A stretch of DNA of 37,531 bases from Alphaproteobacteria bacterium. GTDB taxonomy: Bacteria > Pseudomonadota > Alphaproteobacteria > Rhizobiales > Devosiaceae. The notes beneath the pieces were generated by a model, which saw only the letters and a program-made list of their open reading frames with translations, was not told where the DNA came from and did no database searches. The position numbers and the translations under genes were made by a program. Location of the stretch: NCBI GenBank assembly GCA_018828145.1, contig JAHJWO010000036.1:1-37531 (forward strand), given 5' to 3'. Shown in pieces: positions 25,820 through 35,541 of the stretch; the first letter of the stretch is position 1, and each line of letters opens with the position of its first letter.

Positions 25820-26429
25820 AGTACAGTCCGTTTTCTCAATTCAGTGGGTTGATGCGGTATCTGATTAGATCAACGCTCCCCTCCAGATTTGTGCGCCAGT
25901 ATTCGGCTGCGGCCCCATCCGCTTTGACATGCACCCTACCGCAACCTTGAAGAGGCCCGCCCCAGTCGGTGCCTGCATCCGGGTCGCTCACCAACACCTG
26001 GTCCGGGGTGACGTCCAAGGGGTGGGTACACCGGCGCGCGCCTCGCGTCCGAGGCTGGTGCAGGCGGCAGCCCCACAAATCCATTTGCGTTCGTCACCAA
26101 GGTTTTTGCCTGTCATTGTATCGACACCTTATTTGTCCACCACGGCATTTCAGCTAGTTCGAAGTTCGATGCACGCACAACGTTGCGAAAGCAATGGACC
26201 GCATGCCCGACGCAAGGCAGAACGACGCGACTGCTCCGTCCCACCCCTTAACGCTGGTAATGGCGGCGGTGCGAAGGCGAAAGCGCATTGACCACGAGTC
26301 AACCGCCTTGTATGGCCCTCGCAGCTAACAAATTTCGACCTCGACCACCGATCCCGAGGTTACGCGATACGCGGCATATCTGCTATGAGATCAATGCTTT
26401 AGCACTTAACCAGCATCAAGGAAGTAACG
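25820..26429. other. Long divergent intergenic region, possible gene remnant
   Basis: These 610 bases separate the GT4 gene from gmd. On the minus strand 25836-26084 is open (82 codons), ending 17 bases before the GT4 start, with a protein-like C-terminal half (VSDPDAGTDWGG). I do not recognise it and it may be the degraded 3' end of a gene. The right third is AT-richer and holds the likely gmd promoter (26288-26316). No JUMPstart/ops element was found. Confidence 0.4.
26288..26316 (+). promoter_or_regulatory. Candidate promoter and operator of the gmd operon
   Basis: TTGACC (26288-26293) and TATGGC (26311-26316) are 17 bases apart, a fair sigma-70 match (5 of 6 at -35, 3 of 6 at -10). The -35 box is part of a palindrome TTGAC-N5-GTCAA (26288-26302), which could be an operator. 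The leader to gmd would be about 107 bases. Confidence 0.35.
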
Positions 26430-27512
26430 ATGAAAACCGCCCTTATTACCGGCATTACGGGTCAAGACGGGGCATACCTTGCCGAAATGCTGTTGAAAAA
26501 GGGATACATGGTCCATGGTATAAAGCGGCGCTCCTCGCTGTTTAACACAGACCGCATTGATCATCTTTATCAAGACCCGCACGTCGATAACGCCAAATTC
26601 GTACTGCACTACGGCGACCTGACCGACTCCACCAACCTTATCCGCATCATTCAGGCTGTCCAGCCGGACGAAATCTACAACCTCGCAGCAATGAGCCACG
26701 TTGCAGTGAGTTTCGAGACCCCCGAATATACCGCCAATGCCGATGGCATTGGGACGCTGCGCATTCTGGAGGCGATCCGGATTTTGGGGCTGGAAAAGAC
26801 CACGAAGTTCTATCAGGCTTCAACGTCTGAACTTTACGGTCTGGTTCAGGAAACTCCGCAAACCGAAAAAACGCCATTTTATCCCCGTAGCCCTTACGCC
26901 GTGGCCAAAATCTATGGGTACTGGATTACGGTGAACTATCGCGAAGCCTATGGCATGTATGCGTGCAACGGCATTTTGTTCAACCACGAGTCACCGCTGC
27001 GAGGGGAAACCTTCGTCACCCGGAAAATTACCCGGGCTATAGCGCGCATCAAGCTGGGATTGCAGGACTGCCTATATCTGGGCAACCTGGATGCCTTGCG
27101 CGATTGGGGCCACGCCCGCGACTATGTCGAAATGCAGTGGCTGATGTTGCAGCAGGATCACGCTGAGGATTTTGTTATCGCAACCGGCGTGCAATACAGT
27201 GTGCGGCAATTTGTTGAGGCGGCGGCTACAGAAGTTGGCATAAAGCTGAGCTGGTCGGGAGAAGGCGTCGATGAAATTGGCGTAGATGCGTCGGGGAAGA
27301 CCATTGTGCGCGTCGATCCGCGCTATTTCCGGCCCACGGAGGTCGAGACCCTGTTGGGCGATCCCACCAAGGCCAAGACCATGCTCGGCTGGACCCCCAA
27401 GACAACCTTCGAAGAGCTGGTCATCGAGATGGTGCGCTCAGATCTCAAGATCGCCGAGCGCGATGAACTGGTGAAAAAGAGCGGATACTCCACCTATGAC
27501 TACTTCGAGTGA
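26430..27512 (+). CDS. gmd: GDP-mannose 4,6-dehydratase
   Basis: Gmd converts GDP-D-mannose to GDP-4-dehydro-6-deoxy-D-mannose with bound NADP. It is an extended short-chain dehydrogenase of 360 residues. The cofactor loop is [16 protein letters not shown], followed by [11 protein letters not shown], which contacts the NADP phosphate. The catalytic STSELYG and YAVAK (Tyr156, Lys160) are present, then [17 protein letters not shown] and the GDP-contacting GHARDYVE. The ribosome binding site AAGGAAG precedes the ATG. Its product feeds the fcl genes immediately downstream. Confidence 0.97.
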   Translation: MKTALITGITGQDGAYLAEMLLKKGYMVHGIKRRSSLFNTDRIDHLYQDPHVDNAKFVLHYGDLTDSTNLIRIIQAVQPDEIYNLAAMSHVAVSFETPEYTANADGIGTLRILEAIRILGLEKTTKFYQASTSELYGLVQETPQTEKTPFYPRSPYAVAKIYGYWITVNYREAYGMYACNGILFNHESPLRGETFVTRKITRAIARIKLGLQDCLYLGNLDALRDWGHARDYVEMQWLMLQQDHAEDFVIATGVQYSVRQFVEAAATEVGIKLSWSGEGVDEIGVDASGKTIVRVDPRYFRPTEVETLLGDPTKAKTMLGWTPKTTFEELVIEMVRSDLKIAERDELVKKSGYSTYDYFE

Positions 27513-27528
27513 CCAGGTTGATCGCACT

Positions 27529-28455
27529 ATGCGGATTTTCGTTGCCGGTCATGCTGGCATGGTGGGATCTGCTGTTGTCCGCAAACTACGCGCCGCCGGT
27601 TACAACAATATAGTAACCCGATCGCATGCCGAACTCGATCTGTTGCGGCAGCACGACACCGAACGCTTTTTTGCGGACGAAACGATTGACTACGTTGTTT
27701 TGGCGGCGGCCAAAACGGGTGGCATCCACGCCAATGACACCTATCGCGCCGAGTTCATCTTCGAAAACCTGATGATCCAAGCCAACGTCATCAATGCGGC
27801 CAAGCTCGCTGGTGTTGAGCGGCTATTGTTCCTTGGCTCGAGCTGCATCTACCCGCGCGATAGCGATCAGCCCATCAGTGAGACAGCGTTGCTCACCGGT
27901 ACGCTTGAAGCCACCAATGAGCCTTATGCGATCGCCAAGATCGCGGGCGTCAAGCTGTGCGAAAACTACAATCGGCAGTATGGCACCCAGTATGTGTCGG
28001 TGATGCCGACCAATCTATATGGCCCGAACGACAACTACGACCTGCAGAATGGTCATGTCCTGCCGGCTCTGATCCGCAAAGCCCATGAGGCAAAGCAGCG
28101 CGGCGATGCCGAGCTGATGGTTTGGGGTTCAGGCAAGCCACGCCGCGAATTTATGTATGTCGATGATCTTGCCGATGCGTGCGTGTTTCTCATGGAGAAT
28201 GGCATCGCTGATGGCCTGTTCAACGTGGGAACAGGCAATGACATTACAATCCGCGAACTCGCTGAACTAGTGATGGAAATCGTTGGGTTTGAGGGTAAGA
28301 TCGTCTTTGATGCGACGCGACCCGACGGAACGCCCCGCAAGCTTTTGAACGTGGATCGCCTGAGCGCCATGGGGTGGACGGCGCCGACAGACCTGCGCCG
28401 GGGCATTGCACTTGCATATGCGGATTTTTGCGCTCAGGCCAGCGTCACCCTATGA
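27529..28455 (+). CDS. fcl: GDP-L-fucose synthase
   Basis: Fcl (WcaG) epimerises and reduces GDP-4-dehydro-6-deoxymannose to GDP-L-fucose with NADPH. It has 308 residues. The cofactor loop GHAGMVG is at 7-13. Catalytic residues of the family are all present: Cys106 in SSCIYPR, Tyr133 and Lys137 in YAIAK, and His176 in NGHVLP. ATG 27529 gives the family N-terminus [10 protein letters not shown]; an in-frame ATG at 27496 inside gmd is possible. The stop overlaps the start of the next glycosyltransferase (ATGA). Of the two fcl-type genes in this locus it is the more canonical. Confidence 0.93.
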   Translation: MRIFVAGHAGMVGSAVVRKLRAAGYNNIVTRSHAELDLLRQHDTERFFADETIDYVVLAAAKTGGIHANDTYRAEFIFENLMIQANVINAAKLAGVERLLFLGSSCIYPRDSDQPISETALLTGTLEATNEPYAIAKIAGVKLCENYNRQYGTQYVSVMPTNLYGPNDNYDLQNGHVLPALIRKAHEAKQRGDAELMVWGSGKPRREFMYVDDLADACVFLMENGIADGLFNVGTGNDITIRELAELVMEIVGFEGKIVFDATRPDGTPRKLLNVDRLSAMGWTAPTDLRRGIALAYADFCAQASVTL

Positions 28456-29207
28456 CTGGCCCGATTGTCACCATCGCCGTCCCGTCATACAATCAGGGTC
28501 AGTATCTTGACGCGGCGCTGACCTCTATCTTTGATCACAGCATGCCCGTCGAGGTGTTTGTCCTGGATGGCGGCTCGACCGACAATACGCTGGCCGTGAT
28601 TCAAAAATGGGCACCGCGCCTGAGCGGTTGGCGCAGTCGCCCCGATAACGGCCAAGCCGCGTCAATCAATGAAGGTATTGCGTCGGGGACGGCGCCATTT
28701 GTCAGTTGGCTGAACAGTGACGACTACTATCTGCCCGGCGCGCTGGAAAAACTCCTCGCGGCCCTTGAGGTGCATCCGCACTCAGCCGTCGCGTATGGGC
28801 GCACATTCAACCTCAACCAACAGAGCGGCAAACTCAGACCAGCCTGGGTCGAGCCCTTCGACGCGCGCAGATTGGCAGTCAGATGCATCGTGTCGCAACC
28901 GGGAACACTGATCAGAAGGTCAGCTTGGGAAGCAGTCGGCGGCCTCGATCCGGCGCTGCAGATGGTTATGGACTACGACCTCTGGTGGCGGCTGTACCTG
29001 GATTTTGGTCCTTTGTGTTTTGTGGCCGAGGAGGTCGCTGTCAACCGTGACCACGGTGCAACCAAAACCAACACCCATCGATTTAGGCACTATAGCGAGG
29101 CCATTGGGATCGTGCGAAAGCACAATGGGACGGTTCCCATTAAATGGTGGTTGGCCCAGCCATATGCGGTCTGGTACAAAACATTAATGAATAAATTTGG
29201 CAGCTAA
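28452..29207 (+). CDS. GT2-type glycosyltransferase
   Basis: This 251-residue inverting glycosyltransferase has a GT-A fold. It starts [21 protein letters not shown], then [12 protein letters not shown] and the donor-binding [14 protein letters not shown] with the metal-coordinating DD. It keeps the acceptor-side segment [10 protein letters not shown] (ED-like motif). There is no membrane segment. ATG 28452 overlaps the fcl stop as ATGA, so the two are translationally coupled. The donor is unknown; GDP-L-fucose is possible from context. Its 3' end is more AT-rich than its 5' half. Confidence 0.9.
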   Translation: MTGPIVTIAVPSYNQGQYLDAALTSIFDHSMPVEVFVLDGGSTDNTLAVIQKWAPRLSGWRSRPDNGQAASINEGIASGTAPFVSWLNSDDYYLPGALEKLLAALEVHPHSAVAYGRTFNLNQQSGKLRPAWVEPFDARRLAVRCIVSQPGTLIRRSAWEAVGGLDPALQMVMDYDLWWRLYLDFGPLCFVAEEVAVNRDHGATKTNTHRFRHYSEAIGIVRKHNGTVPIKWWLAQPYAVWYKTLMNKFGS

Positions 29208-29375
29208 TGGCTGGAGTTTATTCCCGCTCCATCAGAAATTTTTAGAAAACAACAGTATCTTATCTATAAAAAATGCTCGGGATGGCGGTGGCCGTTGCTA
29301 GTTAATGAAGCTTCTTTTTTTAGCGTGGAGAATTCAGGATGCAACGGCCAATTCAACTATCAGGTGGACGACGTA
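29208..29375 (+). promoter_or_regulatory. AT-rich gap with possible internal promoter
   Basis: These 168 bases are the most AT-rich of the locus, including TTTTTAGAAAACAACAG and TATCTATAAAAAATGC. They lack a recognisable gene. The break in an otherwise tightly packed operon suggests a junction between two gene blocks and perhaps a new promoter for the downstream genes. Confidence 0.35.
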
Positions 29376-30356
29376 GTGAACGACTTTAAGGGCAAGAAAG
29401 TCTGGATAACAGGTCATCGGGGCATGCTGGGTTCGGCCATGGTGCGCAGCATGGCGGATTCCGGCGCTTATCTTCTGATGACATCTCGGGTAGAGCTCGA
29501 TTTGTTAGACCGTGATGCCGTCATGGATTGGTTGCACGCCAACCAGCCAGAGTTCGTTTTTCACATCGGGGCCAAGGTCGGGGGCATTTTTGCCAATGCC
29601 ACCCTGCCAGCCGATTTCTTGTTCGAAAATTTGTCAATCCAATCCAACGTCATTGATGGGGCGTATCGAGCGGGGGTGCGAAAACTGCTATTTGTCGCCT
29701 CAAACTGTACCTACCCCACCAATGCGTCGCAGCCGATCGCCGAGGATGCGCTGCTGACTGGGCCGCTCGACGGCAATATCCGTGCCTACGCCGTGAGCAA
29801 GATCGCTGGCATAGAGATGTGCCGAGCCTATCGGCGTCAACATGGCTCAGACTTCGTATCGATCATTCCGCCCAATCTGTACGGACCAGGTGACAACTAT
29901 CATCCACAGCACAGCCATGTCGTGGCTGGCATTCTGCGCCGCGCACATGAGGCCAAAATGGCTGGCGTGAAGGAGCTTGTGGTTTGGGGGGATGGAACCC
30001 CGCGACGCGAACTGCTGCACGTGGATGATCTGGCAAACGCGATGAAGTTCATTATGGCGACCGATGCTGAGCATGATCTGTACAATGTTGGCTGCGGCCA
30101 TGACATGGCGATCAGCCAAATCGCTTCGATCATCGCTGAAGTTACCGGATTTACTGGCGCTATCGAATATGATCACAGCAAGCCTAACGGCACGATGCGC
30201 AAGTTGCTGGACAATACGCGCGTCAGCAGCCTGGGCTGGAAGCCCGCAATTTCCGAACGTGATGGGCTGGCCGGTGCCTATCGGGACTTTTTGGCGCGCC
30301 ACGCCGCAGAGGCGGGGACCGATGCTAGCGCCGGCACCGCCGCCGGTGGGCACTAA
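29376..30356 (+). CDS. Second GDP-L-fucose synthase-like epimerase/reductase
   Basis: This 326-residue protein is a paralogue of the fcl product and keeps the whole catalytic set: cofactor loop GHRGMLG, Cys111 in the variant SNCTYP (where canonical enzymes have SSCIYP), Tyr138 and Lys142 in YAVSK, and His181 in HSHVVAG. It has an extra C-terminal Ala/Gly-rich tail. GTG 29376 is chosen, preceded by AGGTGGA; a TTG at 29295 in frame would add 27 unrelated residues. It may be a redundant GDP-fucose synthase or make a different GDP-deoxyhexose; GDP-colitose would need a ColD dehydratase, which is not here. Confidence 0.85.
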   Translation: MNDFKGKKVWITGHRGMLGSAMVRSMADSGAYLLMTSRVELDLLDRDAVMDWLHANQPEFVFHIGAKVGGIFANATLPADFLFENLSIQSNVIDGAYRAGVRKLLFVASNCTYPTNASQPIAEDALLTGPLDGNIRAYAVSKIAGIEMCRAYRRQHGSDFVSIIPPNLYGPGDNYHPQHSHVVAGILRRAHEAKMAGVKELVVWGDGTPRRELLHVDDLANAMKFIMATDAEHDLYNVGCGHDMAISQIASIIAEVTGFTGAIEYDHSKPNGTMRKLLDNTRVSSLGWKPAISERDGLAGAYRDFLARHAAEAGTDASAGTAAGGH

Positions 30357-30392
30357 GCGGTCACAAGTAGTGACTTTGGTACGAATACGATA

Positions 30393-32348
30393 ATGCGAGA
30401 CCTTTCGATGGAACTGGACTACACCCTCCCCGAAGGTCTGATGGGTCGTTTCGCGGTCGTCAAACTGTGGCCTGAAGTCAAGAATGCTGAAGATGAGTGT
30501 ATTGCTCGTCTCAAGATCGCTGCCAGAGCATTGGGGATGGAATGCGTGGAGGTAAACGGCGATGGCAGCCTCGTAGCCGACCCGTCCCAGTTTGTCGCGC
30601 ACGACAATGTGGATTTCGTGCTGCATCTGCATTTCGACACGCCCAAGAATTACGACGCTTTTTCCTTTGTTGCGTTGTGGAACCCGCTCAATTTTTACCG
30701 CGAGTGGGGCTATGGCCGGACGTCACGGAATCTGACATCGCATGATGATTTCATCAGCTGCAGTTCTGATGCGGCCGACGATCACGTCCGCCGCATGATC
30801 CGGTCGAGCTCGACCCATATGGCACCCAAGTTCAAACTTTATCACTCTACGCCCGATATCATACACGAGCCCTCTCTGGGGGACGGCAAGCTGGCTTACG
30901 CCGGGATCAACTGGGATGCGTTGCGCGCCGGTCAGTCGCGCCACCAGGAAGTGCTCAAGAAGCTTGATCCTACCGGCATGCTGCGAATTTATGGCCCACA
31001 CATATTCTTGGATGTGCAGGTCTGGAAAGGCTATGACAGTTACGTCAAGGAAGTTCCGTTTGACGGAACTTCGATGGTCGATGAAATTTCCAAGGCCGGT
31101 GCTGCTCTGGTACTTTCATCCCAAGGCCACAAAGAGGCCGGCATCATGTCCAACCGCCTGTTCGAAACGCTGGCGGCCGGCGCGCTGGTAATTTGTGACG
31201 AGAACCCGTTCGCCAAGCGCTTCTTTGGAGATTGCCTGCTCTATATCGACAGTCGCGATAGCGTTGAGCAGCAAGTAAAAGACATTACTGACCACATGAA
31301 CTGGGCCAGATCCAATCCGGACGCCGCTTTGGCAATGATCGCGCGCGCCCAGGCCATCATGCGTACACAGTTCACGCTGATCGAGAATCTGCGCGTTATT
31401 TATGATGGCTTGACGGCTCGCAAGGCTCAACTGGGCGGCAAAGCAAGCGCCGCCAGCGCTGCCAATATGCGTGTCTGCGTCAACTTCCTCATGCCCGAAT
31501 ATTCTGCTGAGGTTCTCGACAGGCACATCGCCAGTGCCGCTAGGCAGGACTACCTCGCCCAGTCGGCTTGCCTTGTTATAGATGGGGGGATGTCACAAGC
31601 GGAGCGCGACCTTGTCGATGACGCTGTTGCACGTGCTCGGATTGACGTGGAAGTGGTCACGACGCGGTTCTTCGAACGAAACAAAACCGGCAAGATCGTC
31701 AAGACGTATTGCCTGGGGTCGGTAATCAATACGCTGATATCAGCTCAGCGCCATCAGGCAGACGCCTTCATGATAGTGGCGCCTAACGAAACACTGCTGC
31801 ACAGCCATGTCAGCGTATTAGCCGGTGCGCTGCTGGCTAAACCCACAGTCAACTGTGCGGCGACCGCTGCGAGGCTCACTCAAGGGGACGCGCGGGTCAA
31901 TGGTGTGCATGAGATTATCGATTTCGGGCATGTGGACCGGGCCGGCCCGCCTGGATATGGTCGTTTCATCTTCCGGATGGCGGCAATTCCCGATGATATC
32001 GACGTGGCCCTACCCTATCTGCATGGTCGCCCCCTGGCTGTTTTGGTCGGCGACCACAAGGTCGCCCAACTGTTGGCGGCTAGCATCGCCATCGATCTTG
32101 AGGAGGAATATCCGGCCCGGGCCTGGAATGATGACAGCGAAAGCGACGTCATTCGGGCGTACAGTCCCGGGGCGCTTACCGTCGCCACGGGTGCCATGAC
32201 GCCTGAGTTATACGTGCCCGCAGTTGTTTCCAAGCGCCAACTCGTGCGGCTGCTTGGCAATCGCAACTGGTTGAGAGCACAGGTGGGTGCACTTCGGAAA
32301 GAAGGTTTCACGGCGCGCTTCAAAAAGCTAATCGAGAAATTGTCTTGA
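30393..32348 (+). CDS. Large two-domain glycosyltransferase
   Basis: This 651-residue protein has no membrane segment. The N-terminal half (~1-340) looks like a GT-B glycosyltransferase of the spore-coat CgeB-like type: its C-terminal end has GHKEAGIMSNRLFETLAAGALVICDENP, the donor-binding region. The second half (~355-600) opens with NMRVCVNFLMPEYSAEVLDRHIASAARQ and contains ACLVIDGGMSQ, resembling a GT-A (family 2-like) domain, although a clear DXD motif is not obvious. Two domains in one chain suggest addition of two sugars. An alternative start lies at 30408 (MELDYTLPEG). The stop overlaps the TTG of the exporter gene. Confidence 0.7.
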   Translation: MRDLSMELDYTLPEGLMGRFAVVKLWPEVKNAEDECIARLKIAARALGMECVEVNGDGSLVADPSQFVAHDNVDFVLHLHFDTPKNYDAFSFVALWNPLNFYREWGYGRTSRNLTSHDDFISCSSDAADDHVRRMIRSSSTHMAPKFKLYHSTPDIIHEPSLGDGKLAYAGINWDALRAGQSRHQEVLKKLDPTGMLRIYGPHIFLDVQVWKGYDSYVKEVPFDGTSMVDEISKAGAALVLSSQGHKEAGIMSNRLFETLAAGALVICDENPFAKRFFGDCLLYIDSRDSVEQQVKDITDHMNWARSNPDAALAMIARAQAIMRTQFTLIENLRVIYDGLTARKAQLGGKASAASAANMRVCVNFLMPEYSAEVLDRHIASAARQDYLAQSACLVIDGGMSQAERDLVDDAVARARIDVEVVTTRFFERNKTGKIVKTYCLGSVINTLISAQRHQADAFMIVAPNETLLHSHVSVLAGALLAKPTVNCAATAARLTQGDARVNGVHEIIDFGHVDRAGPPGYGRFIFRMAAIPDDIDVALPYLHGRPLAVLVGDHKVAQLLAASIAIDLEEEYPARAWNDDSESDVIRAYSPGALTVATGAMTPELYVPAVVSKRQLVRLLGNRNWLRAQVGALRKEGFTARFKKLIEKLS

Positions 32349-33175
32349 TTGAGCAGCGCATTTCGAGCTCGCAATCGCCCATCGCCTTGACCAAGGGACT
32401 GTGGCGCAATCGCGACCTGATCCTGCAACTGGTCCGCAGAGACGTTGCGGGACGCTACAAGGGGTCCGTCTTTGGTATCCTGTGGTCGCTCGTCAACCCC
32501 ATCGTTCTGCTGACGGTTTATACGCTGGTGTTCTCGGTAGTTTTCCAGGCCAAGTGGGGTACTGGCGATGAATCACGCGCCCAGTTTGCGTTGCAGCTTT
32601 TCGCCGGGATGATCGTGCATGGGCTTTTCTGCGAAACACTGCAGCGCGCGCCGACGCTGATCATGAGCAATGTGAGTTACGTCAAAAAGATCGTGTTTCC
32701 CCTAGAGGTCCTGCCTGTAGTGACCGTTGGGACGACGGCATTTCACGCTGCAGTCAGCCTTGTGGTTCTGACATTGGCGCTCTTGCTGGTGACTGGATCT
32801 ATACCGCTTGCCGTGGTTTTCGTACCAGTCGTCTTGGCGCCCCTCATGGTGATGAGCCTGGGCTTCGCGTGGCTCTTGTCGTCGCTTGGCGTCTATTTGA
32901 GAGACGTCGCGCAACCGATCAGCTTGATCACAACCATCCTGCTGTTCGCTTCGCCTGTGTTCTACCCGGCGAGTTCGTTGCCAGAATATATCCAGCCCTG
33001 GCTGTTGCTCAATCCGCTGACCTATATCATCGGGCAGTTGCGTGACGTGATGATCGCGGGTTCTCTGCCTGATTTCGGCGGACTGGCAATCTATAGTGTC
33101 GTATCGATAGCCGTCGCCTGGATGGGTGGTGCATGGTTTCAAAAGACCAGAGCGGGTTTCGCCAATGTCCTCTGA
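32345..33175 (+). CDS. wzm: ABC-2 polysaccharide exporter, membrane subunit
   Basis: Wzm forms the channel that exports undecaprenyl-linked polysaccharide across the inner membrane. It has 276 residues and six predicted membrane segments. The amphipathic N-terminus LILQLVRRDVAGRYKGS, followed by LGILWSLVNPI-like GILWSLVNPIVLL, is the signature of ABC-2 polysaccharide exporters, and FASPVFYPASSLP with LNPLTYIIGQLRD near the end is equally typical. It starts at TTG overlapping the previous stop (TTGA). The ATPase gene overlaps its 3' end by 11 bases. Confidence 0.93.
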   Translation: MIEQRISSSQSPIALTKGLWRNRDLILQLVRRDVAGRYKGSVFGILWSLVNPIVLLTVYTLVFSVVFQAKWGTGDESRAQFALQLFAGMIVHGLFCETLQRAPTLIMSNVSYVKKIVFPLEVLPVVTVGTTAFHAAVSLVVLTLALLLVTGSIPLAVVFVPVVLAPLMVMSLGFAWLLSSLGVYLRDVAQPISLITTILLFASPVFYPASSLPEYIQPWLLLNPLTYIIGQLRDVMIAGSLPDFGGLAIYSVVSIAVAWMGGAWFQKTRAGFANVL

Positions 33176-34532
33176 CGACATCGCTATCCGCGTCAAGAAT
33201 GTCTCCAAACGCTATGATCTATATGCGCAGCCCAGCGACCAGCTGAAACAACTCGTTATGCCGCGCCTGCGCAAGCTGGTGGGACTGCCGCCCAAACAGT
33301 ATTTCAACGAATTCTGGGCGCTTGACGACGTGTCCTTCGAAATCGCCAAAGGCGAAGCCTGTGGCATTGTAGGACGCAATGGCAGCGGCAAGAGCACCTT
33401 GCTACAGATCATTACCGGCACTTTGTCGCCGACTTCGGGGACGGTCTCCACAAATGGCAGAATCGGCGCGCTGCTCGAACTCGGATCTGGCTTCAATCCG
33501 GAATTTACCGGTCGGGAGAACATCTATCTCAATGGCGCCATCCTCGGCTTTTCGCGCGGTGAAATGGAACGCCGTTTCGACGATATAGCCTCGTTTGCGG
33601 ATATCGGCGATCACCTGGATCAACCCGTTCGGGCCTATTCCAGCGGCATGGTGGTGCGGCTGGCAATGGCAGTGCAGACCCAGGTGGACCCAGACATTTT
33701 GATAATCGATGAAGCACTGGCCGTTGGCGACGCTTATTTCCAACAAAAATGCTTCAAACGCATCGAGCAGTTCAGAAGCAACGGTGGAACTTTGCTTTTT
33801 GTATCACACGATGCCAATTCAGTAAAACAACTATGTGATACAGCCATCCTCATGAGCTGGGGCTCTCTCATCGATAGAGGCCCACCACGCGATGTAATTG
33901 ACCGTTATAATGGACTGGTGGCCCAGCTTTCAGACAACAGCGGGAGCGCTGTAACGATAAAACAACACGACCAAATATCCAATGCGGCGAACATTGCTAT
34001 TGACGGGATCTGGACTAAGGCAACGAGCAAAGTCACTAATAATCAGGCTGAGCTAATCGACGTCAAAATACTCGACGAGATGGGAGCACAGATCACCCAT
34101 ATTGACAGTGAGCAGGACCTGATCTTTCAATATGCCGTTCGAATTCTGAGCGACCTCGATCGTCCCGCTTTCGGCATAATACTCCGCGATAAAATTGGCC
34201 GGTCGATATTTGAAACCAGCACCTATGCGATGAACCTGAATGTGGAGCCAGCCAAATCAGGTGATACGCTCTTGATACGGTTTCGTTTGTTGTTCAATTT
34301 GGCACCAGGCCAGTACTCGTTTTCCGTTGGCGTCGCCAATCGTGGTTTTTCTCAGAGCGACTTCGAGCAACAAAGCCTGATCATGCACGATGTGGAGCAG
34401 ATTCAGGTCCACGCCGCCAAAAATGCAATTCATTATGGCGGCGTATACAATATGCGACCGCTTGTGAATATTTCGGTTCTAGAGCACTCGGCTGGATCGG
34501 AAATATTCCTGAAAAAGGAAAACCAAAATTAA
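33165..34532 (+). CDS. wzt: ABC polysaccharide exporter ATPase with carbohydrate-binding C-terminal domain
   Basis: Wzt powers polysaccharide export with Wzm. It has 455 residues. The nucleotide-binding domain (~1-260) has Walker A GRNGSGKS at 70-77, the signature YSSGMVVRLAMA, Walker B ILIIDEALAVGD and switch histidine in FVSHD. The next 190 residues form the additional domain (around VEPAKSGDTLLIRF and FSVGVANRG) known from E. coli O9a Wzt to bind the modified non-reducing end of the chain before export. Its presence predicts that the polymer carries a terminal modification, and a methyltransferase gene follows at once. Confidence 0.93.
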   Translation: MSSDDIAIRVKNVSKRYDLYAQPSDQLKQLVMPRLRKLVGLPPKQYFNEFWALDDVSFEIAKGEACGIVGRNGSGKSTLLQIITGTLSPTSGTVSTNGRIGALLELGSGFNPEFTGRENIYLNGAILGFSRGEMERRFDDIASFADIGDHLDQPVRAYSSGMVVRLAMAVQTQVDPDILIIDEALAVGDAYFQQKCFKRIEQFRSNGGTLLFVSHDANSVKQLCDTAILMSWGSLIDRGPPRDVIDRYNGLVAQLSDNSGSAVTIKQHDQISNAANIAIDGIWTKATSKVTNNQAELIDVKILDEMGAQITHIDSEQDLIFQYAVRILSDLDRPAFGIILRDKIGRSIFETSTYAMNLNVEPAKSGDTLLIRFRLLFNLAPGQYSFSVGVANRGFSQSDFEQQSLIMHDVEQIQVHAAKNAIHYGGVYNMRPLVNISVLEHSAGSEIFLKKENQN

Positions 34533-34539
34533 ACTTCCG

Positions 34540-35541
34540 ATGATGACCTCTCGCAAGCAGCTGGATCGCATAGCGCAAATTCTTGAGCAACAAATTGCGC
34601 AGAACGACGATATGCGTGCCGCGCTTGAGCGCAGTCAGAAAGAAGTTTCATTGGTCCAGTTGAGAATGCTCAGCTTTCACCAGCGTCGCAATTTATTACC
34701 CAATGACAGCGCTGCTCTCCAAAAAACATGCATGATGTTATGGGGATTAAGCAAAACTACGCCGCTTGATCATAAGGATCTCCTGAATAGCGGATTTAGA
34801 GTCTTCTCGCAGGGAGACGAAGACGGAATCGTACTTCGCATTTTTCAAAAAATTGGCATGGCCAACAAGGTCGTTGTCGAGATCGGTAGCAATTGTGACG
34901 ATTCAGACCTCGCAATACCAGAAAATATCTCGTCAAACCTAATCGTGAACCACGGCTGGCATGGCGTCGTATATGAGCTGGATAGTACAGAGTGCCAGCG
35001 TATAAGACACTTTTTTGCCCAAAACTCGGTCACCAAGCATTTCCATTCCGATAGCATGTCAGGGGGATATATTTCCCCTCTAATAGAAAACGTGGAAGTT
35101 ACGCCCGAAAATATTGACGATCTGCTGCGCGCGAATCTAAGCGTGCCTGAACCTGATCTGATGATCATCGACATCGATGGTGGCGACTTCGCGATAATGG
35201 AGAGCATGCAGGCGATCAAGCCGCGTGTTCTGGTGGTCGAATTCGAGAAGCGCTTTCGCGAGTTGCACAGCGTGGTACAGCGATCCCGAGGCGACTTCGG
35301 AAAATACTATCCACAGTCGGGGGCTGCAAGCTTGAGTGCATGGAACAAATTACTGAGCGCGCGGGGCTATGTTTTGTGTTCAATCGCCACAACCGGTTTC
35401 AACGCCTTTTTTGTGCGTGCTGACATCGCCGCAGGCGCCCTCGAGCCGGTCAGCGTCAGAGCGGCATTTGACGACCACCCTGTTCTGTCGAACGCCAACA
35501 CGCTCTGGGTAGAGCCAGATGAAACGTGGTCTGAGTTTTGA
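34540..35541 (+). CDS. SAM-dependent methyltransferase-like protein with N-terminal coiled coil
   Basis: This 333-residue protein starts 7 bases after wzt. Residues 1-~45 form a likely coiled coil (LDRIAQILEQQIAQNDDMRAAL). The central domain has FSQGDEDGIVLRIFQKIG, VVVEIGSNCDDSDLAI at the SAM-binding position, NHGWHGVVYELDS and LMIIDIDGGDFAIMESM, a pattern of FkbM-like methyltransferases seen in polysaccharide loci. The usual glycine loop is modified (EIGSNC), so activity is not certain. Its position after a Wzt with a chain-end-binding domain suggests that it caps the polymer, as the WbdD methyltransferase/kinase does in E. coli O9a; this is inference. Confidence 0.65.
   Translation: MMTSRKQLDRIAQILEQQIAQNDDMRAALERSQKEVSLVQLRMLSFHQRRNLLPNDSAALQKTCMMLWGLSKTTPLDHKDLLNSGFRVFSQGDEDGIVLRIFQKIGMANKVVVEIGSNCDDSDLAIPENISSNLIVNHGWHGVVYELDSTECQRIRHFFAQNSVTKHFHSDSMSGGYISPLIENVEVTPENIDDLLRANLSVPEPDLMIIDIDGGDFAIMESMQAIKPRVLVVEFEKRFRELHSVVQRSRGDFGKYYPQSGAASLSAWNKLLSARGYVLCSIATTGFNAFFVRADIAAGALEPVSVRAAFDDHPVLSNANTLWVEPDETWSEF

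Noticed and set aside
25820..26429. JUMPstart/ops antitermination element before the polysaccharide operon
   Set aside because: I looked for GGCGGTAGCGTG; only the weak string GGCGGTGCG near 26265 was found, which is not sufficient.
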